The position numbers and the translations under genes were made by a program. A DNA stretch of 38,143 nt. It comes from CAYNLK01 sp964398055 (GTDB lineage Bacteria > Chloroflexota > Anaerolineae > 4572-78 > J111). The first letter of the stretch is position 1; every line of letters begins with the position of its first letter. Of this stretch, positions 32,578-38,143 are shown piece by piece. The stretch covers positions 1 to 38,143 of the forward strand of contig CAYNLK010000057.1 of assembly GCA_964398055.1 (NCBI GenBank), written 5' to 3'. The notes under the pieces are model-generated. The model was not told the origin of the DNA, searched no databases, and was given only the letters and a program-made list of their open reading frames with translations.

Positions 32578-33252
32578 TTACTCGAAAATCAGGGTTGCGC
32601 CCACCGGACAGGGCTGCACTCGCTCACCAAAGGCCGTAGCCAGGGCCACGTAGGCCCGCTCGCCGGTGCAGTGGTTTGGATAAAGACGCAGCGGGCCGTA
32701 GGTTTCGGCCAGTTCCGTTACGATGTGCTGCAGAGCGTCACCCGCGGCACTCTCCAGGTGGGTCCCGCCCAGAACGGCCATAATCGGGCGCTGAAAAGTC
32801 CGCTTGACGTGGGCCAGTGTATTCAACAGCCCGGCGTGACAACAGCCGCAAACGACGACCAACCCCTGCCGCGTTTCCAGCGCCAGCGACAGATCATCCT
32901 GGTAGGGATCAGGCTGCCAGCCGTCGCCCTGGGGCACAACATGGCGGGGACTGCGGCCTTCCGGTTCGGGCCGCTCGGCTATTTCACCCGTGGTCCATAC
33001 GCCCGGCAGGATTTCGACCGGCGCGGCGCTCAAACGCAGGTCAACCAGTTTCTCCAACTCGGCCTGGGTCAGCCGCAGCCCGATGGATTTGTACTCGCCA
33101 TTGTGAAGCGAAAAGCGCGGCCGAAAGAGGTCGGCGCTGGCATACAGCGGCAGGCCCGGCTTCTGGGCCAGAACAGCCGGCAACCCGCCGGTGTGATCGT
33201 AGTGGGCGTGGCTCAGCACCACAGCCGCGGCCTCACGCGGGCAGCCGCCCAA
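32578..33252 (-). CDS. Metallo-beta-lactamase-fold protein, 5' truncated
   Basis: Metal-dependent hydrolase or oxidoreductase of the MBL fold, related to the 7,8-dihydropterin-6-methyl-4-(beta-D-ribofuranosyl)aminobenzene-5'-phosphate synthase-like group. SHAHYDHTGGL is the metal-binding motif, with GCCHAGLLNTL and a C-terminal NHCTGE. The nominal TTG start (33252) is inside the domain: in the same frame upstream, GQTCALFDTGASGTVLLHNLG is readable up to a TAG at about 33322, in the last codons of the radical SAM gene. So about 30 N-terminal residues are missing and no proper start exists. It may be non-functional or start from a poor codon. Confidence 0.78.
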   Translation of the reverse strand: MGGCPREAAAVVLSHAHYDHTGGLPAVLAQKPGLPLYASADLFRPRFSLHNGEYKSIGLRLTQAELEKLVDLRLSAAPVEILPGVWTTGEIAERPEPEGRSPRHVVPQGDGWQPDPYQDDLSLALETRQGLVVVCGCCHAGLLNTLAHVKRTFQRPIMAVLGGTHLESAAGDALQHIVTELAETYGPLRLYPNHCTGERAYVALATAFGERVQPCPVGATLIFE

Positions 33253-33317
33253 CAGCCCCAGATTATGGAGCAGGACCGTTCCGCTGGCGCCCGTGTCAAA
33301 GAGGGCGCAGGTTTGCC

Positions 33318-34277
33318 CTAACTATGGATTTTTCGTAGATAGAATTTCTGCTGGTTGTATTTTGTCTCGATGAGTTGGCCCTGCTCCAGCAACCGCTGCA
33401 CCTCCGCCCAGGGGGCCTTAGCCTGAGTTAATAATTGTTTGACCGCATCGACGCGCATCGGGTGGACGGCGGTGATGCTCAACAGGTCATCTTCAACGTT
33501 ACCGCTAAAGGTAAAGGCATTGCCCTCGTAGCCGATCAGATATTCCACCTGCTGCAGCCGGTCACTAAAAAGTTGGTAGGCCCGATTGATAACCGCTTCA
33601 TCCGGCGGTCGAACCCAGCTTTCGGCCGGCGGCCGGGTCGGGATCGACAGATAGGCTATGTCCGGCTGCAATTGGGCCACCAGATCAGCCGTCTCGGCCA
33701 GCAGGGCCGGACTGTCATTAACGCCGGCGACCAGCATGGTTTCGGTGACCAGGGTACCGTCAAAGTTGGCGGCAAACTGGCGCGCCCCCTCAAGAATGGC
33801 GCTCAGGTACAATGCGCCATAAGGTCGATTGAGCCGCCGCCACACTTCCGGACACACCGTATCCACTTTGAGCGAAACCCAATCGGCCTGCCCCAACTCC
33901 GCCCGGACATCGGCCTGTCCAATCAGGGCGGCGCAGGTGATCACGGCAATGGGAACAGCCAACGGCCGCAACAACTCGATGGCGCGGCCAAGGTTGAGAT
34001 CCAGGGTCGGTTCCCCATCCGGCACAAAGGTCAGGTAGTCGATGGGTTTTCCGGCTGCCCGCGCCTGGTTAACCTTGACCTGGACAGCCTTCAGAATTTT
34101 CTCCGGCTCATAGAACGGCTGACGCGCCACCTGTAGCTTGATGGTACGCCCCAACTGGCAATAGACGCAGGAGTAGGGACACACCTTGGGCGGGATGTTG
34201 TTAATCCCCAGGCTGCGGCCTAAACGGCGAGACGGCACCGGGCCGAAAGCAAACTTCTGTTCTAAATTTTGTTCCAT
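33318..34277 (-). CDS. Radical SAM protein
   Basis: SAM-radical enzyme of about 319 residues from ATG 34277; a longer TTG start at 34304 would overlap the gene before. The 4Fe-4S motif is CPYSCVYCQLG, followed by FVPDGEPTLD, the glycine/acid region typical of the family, and a C-terminal winged-helix-like segment (HPMRVDAVKQLLTQAKAPWAEVQRLLEQGQLI). The N-terminus FGPVPSRRLGRSLGINNIPPK is shared with the uncharacterised radical SAM group found near Mrp and NifX-like genes. Substrate unknown; cofactor maturation is inferred from context. Confidence 0.9.
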   Translation of the reverse strand: MEQNLEQKFAFGPVPSRRLGRSLGINNIPPKVCPYSCVYCQLGRTIKLQVARQPFYEPEKILKAVQVKVNQARAAGKPIDYLTFVPDGEPTLDLNLGRAIELLRPLAVPIAVITCAALIGQADVRAELGQADWVSLKVDTVCPEVWRRLNRPYGALYLSAILEGARQFAANFDGTLVTETMLVAGVNDSPALLAETADLVAQLQPDIAYLSIPTRPPAESWVRPPDEAVINRAYQLFSDRLQQVEYLIGYEGNAFTFSGNVEDDLLSITAVHPMRVDAVKQLLTQAKAPWAEVQRLLEQGQLIETKYNQQKFYLRKIHS

Positions 34278-34296
34278 AACAGACTCAACCGAAGCT

Positions 34297-34758
34297 TCAG
34301 CCAAAGCGACGGGCCAGAGGAGCCCAGTCTACCAGGCGTTGTGCCATAGGTTCAAAGGCTTCCGCCGGATAATCTTCCAGACGACCAGCATCACACAGCC
34401 GGGCAATCTCCGGGTCGATGGGCAATCGCCCCAGGAAGGGCGCCCCCAACCGGGCCGCCATCTCCTCGGCATGGCTGGGACCGAAGATGTCGTAGCGCTG
34501 CCCGGTGTCGGGGCAGACAAAGTAGCTCATATTCTCCACCAGCCCCAGCACCGGTACTTTCATATGCTGGGCCATCTGCGCCGCTTTGCGCACTACCATG
34601 CCGGCCAGGTCCTGCGGCGACGTCACCAACAAGACGCCGCTTAAGGGCAGGGATTGCATCACCGTCAGCGGGGCGTCGGAGGTCCCTGGCGGCAGATCCA
34701 CCACCAGATAGTCTAACGTACCATACCTCTGCCCAGAACTGCTGGATGGCCCGACCAA
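34297..34758 (-). CDS. mrp: Mrp/NBP35 Fe-S carrier ATPase, C-terminal part (frameshifted)
   Basis: C-terminal half of the ParA-type Fe-S carrier that begins at 35116. Genuine homology starts at RYGTLDYLVVDLPPGTSDAPLTVMQ (about 34730) and includes GVLLVTSPQDLA, VLGLVENMSYFVCPDTGQRYDIFG (a CxxxxG-type metal site region with one Cys rather than the usual CxxC) and GAPFLGRLPIDPEIARLCD. The initial MVGPSSSSGQ is out-of-frame read of the upstream part. Normally one polypeptide of about 270 residues. Confidence 0.8.
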   Translation of the reverse strand: MVGPSSSSGQRYGTLDYLVVDLPPGTSDAPLTVMQSLPLSGVLLVTSPQDLAGMVVRKAAQMAQHMKVPVLGLVENMSYFVCPDTGQRYDIFGPSHAEEMAARLGAPFLGRLPIDPEIARLCDAGRLEDYPAEAFEPMAQRLVDWAPLARRFG

Positions 34759-35116
34759 CCAGGGGACCGCGCCAGATAACAGCCTGGTCTTCGCTGGGCA
34801 GGAGTAGATTGATGGACATCACCTTGATCCCTAACCGGCTCTCGACCGGCCAGATACCCTCAGGAGTTGAGCCGGGCCGGACGCTGTCGGGGAAGAACAT
34901 CTTGGGGATGCTGGGGCCGGTGATATCTGCATCCAGCAGTCCGACTTGATGCCCCGCCCGCCGCAGGGCCACAGCCAGCAGCCCACTGACCAGTGACTTA
35001 CCGACACCACCTTTGCCGCTCATTACAGCGATGACATAGCGGACCTGGTTGAGGGTCTTTACCGACTCCGCTTGAGTCTCTCCAGGATGCAGTTTTTCCT
35101 TCACAGTAGTTGTCAT
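34391..35116 (-). CDS. mrp: Mrp/NBP35 Fe-S carrier ATPase, N-terminal part (frameshifted)
   Basis: Cytosolic P-loop ATPase that carries or inserts Fe-S clusters. The N-terminal part has the deviant Walker A VMSGKGGVGKSLVSGLLA, LLDADITGPSIPKMF, and IWRGPLVGRAIQQFW. After QFWAEV (about 34735) the correct continuation (YGTLDYLVVD) is in another frame; the rest of this open frame to 34391 (GGGSAARDLRRP...) is meaningless arginine-rich sequence. The indel lies in GAGGTATGGTACG. ATG 35116 is preceded by GGGAG and lies 8 bases after the DUF364 stop. Confidence 0.82.
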   Translation of the reverse strand: MTTTVKEKLHPGETQAESVKTLNQVRYVIAVMSGKGGVGKSLVSGLLAVALRRAGHQVGLLDADITGPSIPKMFFPDSVRPGSTPEGIWPVESRLGIKVMSINLLLPSEDQAVIWRGPLVGRAIQQFWAEVWYVRLSGGGSAARDLRRPADGDAIPALKRRLVGDVAAGPGRHGSAQSGADGPAYESTGAGAGGEYELLCLPRHRAALRHLRSQPCRGDGGPVGGALPGAIAHRPGDCPAV

Positions 35117-35123
35117 ATTTGGG

Positions 35124-35876
35124 TTACTCCCTTTTTTGCATAGTCACCAACCGAACGCCACACCGGTGGAGCTGGCGAAAGTTGGCCCCCTGGCTCACCG
35201 CCCGCAACACCGCTTCGATATCCTCCACCACTGAGCCGGACAGCAGGTGAACGCCGTATTTGAACAGCAGTGGCGACAAGGGTGTGCTGGGACCGAGGAG
35301 CAGCACAATCGCGTCTTGTCGGCACAGGGCCATCAGCCCCTCAAAGGTGTGATTGAGCAATGTTGTGCCGCTAAGAGCAACGACGTCAGCCCGGGGAATA
35401 ACCTCGGTGGCGGCCTCCGCCGGCAAGTCCTCACCGGCCGGGTGCTGTTCCAGCACCCATAACACACCGACCTGCTCCCGGAGTTGGGGAATGAAGGGGA
35501 AATGGCCGATCAAAGCCACTCGTTTGCCGGCGCCGTGGTGAGCGATTACCGCCCCGGCGTTGAGGTCCTGCCACTGCTCCTGTTGCCGGGGCAGCAAGGC
35601 GTTGATGGTCGCCATGCCGATGGCAGCCTCCAGGGGATGATAGGCGCGAACCAATTCGGCCAACTTCCGGGTATTGAATTGCAGTAGCGAACCGGCGTCC
35701 CGCACATCTGGCCCCCCGCCGTGGTGATGGCTCTCATCAGTCCGTAGAGTTGACGCCAGGCCACAACGAGGCTGGCCCGCCACCTCCACAACCACCGCCG
35801 TCCAAAAAGCTCCGATCCGTACGTCCCGCACCACCCCATCCGGCAACGTGGTCAGTAGTTCGTCAATGAGTTTCAT
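35124..35876 (-). CDS. DUF364/DUF4213 putative heavy-metal chelation protein
   Basis: A 250-residue protein of the DUF4213-DUF364 family, annotated in Pfam as putative heavy-metal chelation. Conserved features are FWTAVVVE and GLASTLR in the N-terminal domain, ATINALL, then a Rossmann-like C-terminal domain with KRVALIGHFPFIP, VVALSGTTLLNHTFEGLM and LLGPSTPLSPLLFKYG. HHHGGGPDV gives a local histidine cluster. Its ATG overlaps a preceding stop in another frame (TGATG), implying coupling to the small gene upstream. Confidence 0.9.
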   Translation of the reverse strand: MKLIDELLTTLPDGVVRDVRIGAFWTAVVVEVAGQPRCGLASTLRTDESHHHGGGPDVRDAGSLLQFNTRKLAELVRAYHPLEAAIGMATINALLPRQQEQWQDLNAGAVIAHHGAGKRVALIGHFPFIPQLREQVGVLWVLEQHPAGEDLPAEAATEVIPRADVVALSGTTLLNHTFEGLMALCRQDAIVLLLGPSTPLSPLLFKYGVHLLSGSVVEDIEAVLRAVSQGANFRQLHRCGVRLVTMQKRE

Positions 35877-35894
35877 CAGGCTTGTTCCAGGAAT

Positions 35895-36107
35895 TCATTC
35901 ACCTGAACGGGTTGGGTTTGAGTTTTTTGACCCGGCTGAACGAACCCGGAGCCTGCCTTGCGGTTGATGTTGGGCTGCCACAGTTTTGGCCTCGAAAAGC
36001 CGCAAATCGGACGGCACCGGGTCGCCAAACTCCGGCGGCAACTCTTGGAAGGGAGAGCCAAAAAACCAGCGCATCAAGCGCCCTATTGACGCAAAGATCT
36101 TAGTCAC
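35895..36107 (-). CDS. Small unknown protein, probably frameshifted
   Basis: I do not recognise this family. GTG 36107 follows GGGAGG with good spacing; the product begins MTKIFASIGRLMRWFFGSPF and continues QELPPEFGDPVPSDLRLFEAK, about 70 residues as read. After VAAQ the sequence becomes Arg/Ser-rich, whereas another frame continues PNINRKAGSGFVQPGQK and ends at 35876 in a TGATG overlap with the DUF364 start. The overlap argues that the second frame is the natural end (about 77 residues) and that an indel lies near 35970. Confidence 0.55.
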   Translation of the reverse strand: MTKIFASIGRLMRWFFGSPFQELPPEFGDPVPSDLRLFEAKTVAAQHQPQGRLRVRSAGSKNSNPTRSGE

Positions 36108-36450
36108 TGTATATACCTCCCTGTGGGTAACGATGAGGGCATCTGATGCTGTCAAGAATTTCCTGGCGAGCCAGGGGGTTCTCGCACGTTTTGACCAAAT
36201 ATTGCAACTTCACGCTAAGTCCCGCCTCGTTACGCAATCTACAGCGCCGGGCAACACAGTCTACCAGACCTGCCGCCTGTAAATCGGCGACGATCTTTTC
36301 TAATAAAGGCCCATCGCCCAGGTACAATCGTTCTGCAATTTGTGAGTTGCTCCAACTCGAATCAGCGTGGTCATACAAGAAAATCAAGACACGAAGTTTT
36401 TGATATGAGTCGATTTGCCTGGTCTGGATAAATCGACTGATCTCGGTCAT
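36100..36450 (-). CDS. Winged-helix transcriptional regulator
   Basis: A 116-residue protein with a winged-helix DNA-binding region: KLRVLIFLYDHADSSWSNSQIAERLYLGDGPLLEKIVADLQAAGLV. It has cysteines in VDCVARRCRLR, KTCEN and RCPHR, four in total, which could sense metal or redox state; this is inference. Its ATG overlaps the stop of the membrane protein upstream, and its end overlaps the GTG of the small gene downstream. Best candidate for the local regulator of this metal/cofactor operon. Confidence 0.8.
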   Translation of the reverse strand: MTEISRFIQTRQIDSYQKLRVLIFLYDHADSSWSNSQIAERLYLGDGPLLEKIVADLQAAGLVDCVARRCRLRNEAGLSVKLQYLVKTCENPLARQEILDSIRCPHRYPQGGIYSD

Positions 36451-36956
36451 GATTCACCGCCATCAAGAATTTTGACGGCGAGGGCGCGTTCTTGCTGCAA
36501 TAGGCGCGCCAAACGCGCCTCGCTGTCCGGCGTATCGGCCGTCACTACCACTAGTTTGTTGCCCCAGCCGACCCCCTCAGTATAGATGTGGGTGTTGCGT
36601 TCAAAGCGGTCGGCGCTAAAGAAGCAACCGCCGGCCGCCCCGGCCAGCGCGCCAATAAGTGAGAGACCACCCAGCGCAGCCAACCAGATCAGCGGGCTAC
36701 ATTGAAAGACCAGGCAGCCAAGCAATGAACCGATCAAACCAATCGGCACAAAGAAAGCCAACCCAACCACAGCGCCCATAACCATACATTGGGACAACTC
36801 GCATTTAGCCAGCGCCTTTTTATCCAGAAGGGCGTGCACCTCGCCGGGCTGGCTGAGAATTTTGATGTGATCGAGGGTACAACCGGCTGCCTCCAATTTG
36901 GCCGTCAAATCTATGAGCGGCTGCTCTTCTTTTAACAAGCCAATGATAGTGCTCAT
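36447..36956 (-). CDS. Small membrane protein with glycine-rich TM hairpin
   Basis: A 169-residue protein from ATG 36956, chosen because GGAAGGAGG lies six bases upstream. The N-terminal 60 residues form a soluble domain like general-stress-protein/ferredoxin-like folds (STIIGLLKEEQPLIDLTAKLEAAG), followed by two strongly hydrophobic glycine-rich segments (about 60-112) and a C-terminal soluble domain that resembles the first (NKLVVVTADTPDSEARLARLL). The layout resembles DUF1269/VIT-like bacterial membrane stress proteins; function unknown. Confidence 0.75.
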   Translation of the reverse strand: MSTIIGLLKEEQPLIDLTAKLEAAGCTLDHIKILSQPGEVHALLDKKALAKCELSQCMVMGAVVGLAFFVPIGLIGSLLGCLVFQCSPLIWLAALGGLSLIGALAGAAGGCFFSADRFERNTHIYTEGVGWGNKLVVVTADTPDSEARLARLLQQERALAVKILDGGES

Positions 36957-36977
36957 CGCCAACCTCCTTCCTGCTAT

Positions 36978-37205
36978 TTATGTTTTTTCTCCGCTTTCGG
37001 TGCTCTCACCCATTTGCTTTAGCAAGCCCGATAACTGATCGCCGGCTTGCTGGAGCAAACCGGCCGCGGCCAGCAGCCTGTCGGCCACATCCGCCCGGCC
37101 GGCCAGCCGGATTCGTTCGGCCCAGATCCGTAGCTCATCGGCATGTTCGAGCTGGTGCTCGATCCAGTGGGGCAGTAACATCTGTATTTTCGCCAGATCA
37201 TTCAT
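36978..37205 (-). CDS. Small helical protein of unknown function
   Basis: A 75-residue, almost entirely helical protein (DLAKIQMLLPHWIEHQLEHADELRIWAERI...) with three histidines in the first helix pair. Its ATG overlaps the end of the CooT gene by eight bases, indicating translational coupling and a linked role. I do not recognise a family. Confidence 0.75.
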   Translation of the reverse strand: MNDLAKIQMLLPHWIEHQLEHADELRIWAERIRLAGRADVADRLLAAAGLLQQAGDQLSGLLKQMGESTESGEKT

Positions 37206-37395
37206 AGTCCACCCTTTTGGCTAAAGGTTCTAACAATACTCGATGTTTCAGTAAGTCTATCTCGCGGATAGCCGCGTGTACGAGGCGTGGTGGTTCGAAA
37301 AAGGTGGTCAAACGTACGCCTTCCGGCAGGACCTCCACGCGCAATACATCGCGCATGATTTCTTGCTCAGCCAAATACACGACCGCTTGACACAT
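37198..37395 (-). CDS. CooT-family nickel-binding protein
   Basis: A 65-residue protein starting MCQAVVYLAEQEIMRDVLRVEVLP, matching the CooT family in which the Cys2 next to the initiator Met helps bind nickel. ATG 37395 places the cysteine at position 2; the longer open frame to 37416 would bury it. CooT helps mature the nickel-dependent CO dehydrogenase in Rhodospirillum, but homologues are widespread and no CODH gene is in this window. Coupled to the next small gene. Confidence 0.88.
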   Translation of the reverse strand: MCQAVVYLAEQEIMRDVLRVEVLPEGVRLTTFFEPPRLVHAAIREIDLLKHRVLLEPLAKRVDYE

Positions 37396-37422
37396 CAGCC
37401 ATCCTCCCAAAGTCAATATTAG

Positions 37423-37671
37423 CTAACATCCCAGGCCCGTACCCCGATAGTTCTCTATCGCTTCCTTAGTGGCAGCCTGCTGAGTTTCAAAACCGCTGAT
37501 ATCCTTGCTTTGATAGGGCTTTCCCTGGTAGCCAACGCCGTGGTAACGATAGCCAAAAGTGCCGCTCGCTTCGTCAAAGAATATGCTTACCTGATCGCCG
37601 GCCACGTAGCTGTTACCACTATTCAGGCTCGGCTTGTCATTTGAGAGCGTGATCGTCATAATCTCCTTCAT
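37423..37671 (-). CDS. Small unknown protein
   Basis: An 82-residue protein from ATG 37671, preceded by GGAGG with eight bases of spacing; longer starts at 37722 or 37734 would overlap the DUF1858 gene. It is beta-rich (DQVSIFFDEASGTFGYRYHGVGYQG) with a terminal GLGC cysteine, possibly a redox or metal-related small protein. Family unknown. Confidence 0.65.
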   Translation of the reverse strand: MKEIMTITLSNDKPSLNSGNSYVAGDQVSIFFDEASGTFGYRYHGVGYQGKPYQSKDISGFETQQAATKEAIENYRGTGLGC

Positions 37672-37702
37672 CTCTGGATCCTCCACTCGCAGGTTAGGTG
37701 CG

Positions 37703-37930
37703 TCAATCAGCCTTATCGCCATCCCCTTCCTCAATTCCTTCTTGCAACTCCCCCAGAAAATATTCCAAATTCAAACCATATATTGCCGCCACCTCGGCCA
37801 GCGTTTCGAAGGGGGCGATGGCGCAGCCCACGCAGCCCATCCGGTGACGTATAAAAGTCGGAATGGTCTGAGGCCAGTGAGCCAGAACCTCAGCCACGGT
37901 CAGGTCGGGGTCGAATTTAGGGCGCTCCAT
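37703..37930 (-). CDS. DUF1858 hybrid-cluster-associated redox disulfide protein
   Basis: A 75-residue protein with the family core LTVAEVLAHWPQTIPTFIRHRMGCVGCAIAPFETLAEVAAIYG, where the CVGC pair probably forms a redox disulfide. Members often accompany hybrid-cluster proteins and anaerobic metalloenzymes. GAGGAG lies before the ATG. First recognisable gene of the minus-strand metal/cofactor operon, behind a palindrome at 37974. Confidence 0.9.
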   Translation of the reverse strand: MERPKFDPDLTVAEVLAHWPQTIPTFIRHRMGCVGCAIAPFETLAEVAAIYGLNLEYFLGELQEGIEEGDGDKAD

Positions 37931-37973
37931 CGACGGCTCCTCTTCTTTAAGTATGCCTCCAAATTGTCTATCT

Positions 37974-37995
37974 CTCTTTGCGCTAGCGCAAAGAG
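37974..37995. promoter_or_regulatory. Perfect 22-bp palindrome upstream of the metal/cofactor operon
   Basis: A fully symmetric 22-bp dyad (CTCTTTGCGCT then its complement) lies 44 bases upstream of the DUF1858 start. No T-run follows on either strand, so it looks more like an operator than a terminator. The rest of the 213-base right edge holds no gene I can support; TTGACA at 38121-38126 could be a -35 box for a gene beyond the edge. Confidence 0.5.
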
Positions 37996-38143
37996 GCCAG
38001 TGCTAATCACCCCCAAGCGGCGGCAATTTGACTTAAAACCTGAGTTCGGGATAAGGGTTGGCTCACGGATAAACACGGATTAAAACAATTTTTGGGATGG
38101 TTCAATTACGGTCAGAGATAGGTTGACACTTTTGGCAGCTTAA

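Noticed and set aside
33435..34136. Plus-strand open frame of 233 codons opposite the radical SAM gene
   Set aside because: Antisense to a well-supported enzyme with intact CxxxCxxC motif; composition is typical of a shadow frame.

Overview
The window is chromosomal DNA from a moderately GC-rich bacterium. Gene content (long RmlA, sugar ABC transporters, URO-D-like proteins in sugar loci, CooT/NifX-like metal proteins) and many short dispersed palindromes and low-complexity intergenic repeats suggest an anaerobic or microaerophilic Chloroflexota member (Anaerolineae-like). This placement is inference; there is no rRNA or tRNA gene to anchor it. No phage, IS transposase or CRISPR array is visible.

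Region 1 (1-8750) is a housekeeping and cell-surface polysaccharide block. It holds ribulose-phosphate 3-epimerase (minus), a family 4 glycosyltransferase, an aldo/keto reductase (minus), two Wzz-like chain-length proteins, a BY-kinase-like ATPase with a degraded P-loop, an orphan beta-class DNA methyltransferase, a long-type glucose-1-phosphate thymidylyltransferase and a YgjP-type metallopeptidase.

Region 2 (about 8780-28490, all plus strand) is a large carbohydrate-use locus. It has two URO-D-like proteins, two FGGY kinases (one a clear xylulokinase), a ribose-type ABC importer, a DeoR/GlpR repressor, a PPi-type phosphofructokinase, a DUF4432 aldose-epimerase-like protein and a mannitol-type polyol dehydrogenase. 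Two things stand out. The importer's binding lipoprotein carries three complete binding domains in tandem with an exact 939-bp period, copies 1 and 2 being identical by eye over about 937 bp. A selenium/sulfur module (YedE-type transporter split into two genes, cysteine-desulfurase-family enzyme, DUF3343 Se/S-carrier-like protein, plus an unknown secreted protein coupled to the transporter) is interleaved with the sugar genes. I infer one regulon linking uptake and phosphorylation of a sugar or polyol with sulfur or selenium handling.

Region 3 (28797-31145, minus) is a small Fe-S block: SufC, a SufB/D protein interrupted by a frameshift, and a ferritin-like protein. Region 4 (31270-37930, minus) is a tightly packed metal/cofactor operon: DUF1858 redox protein, CooT-type nickel protein, small unknown proteins, a winged-helix regulator, DUF364, Mrp (frameshifted), radical SAM, a 5'-truncated metallo-beta-lactamase-fold protein, an ICMT-like membrane protein and two NifX-like proteins. 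Frame disruptions cluster between 29.7 and 36.1 kb, so sequencing error versus real decay must be settled there.
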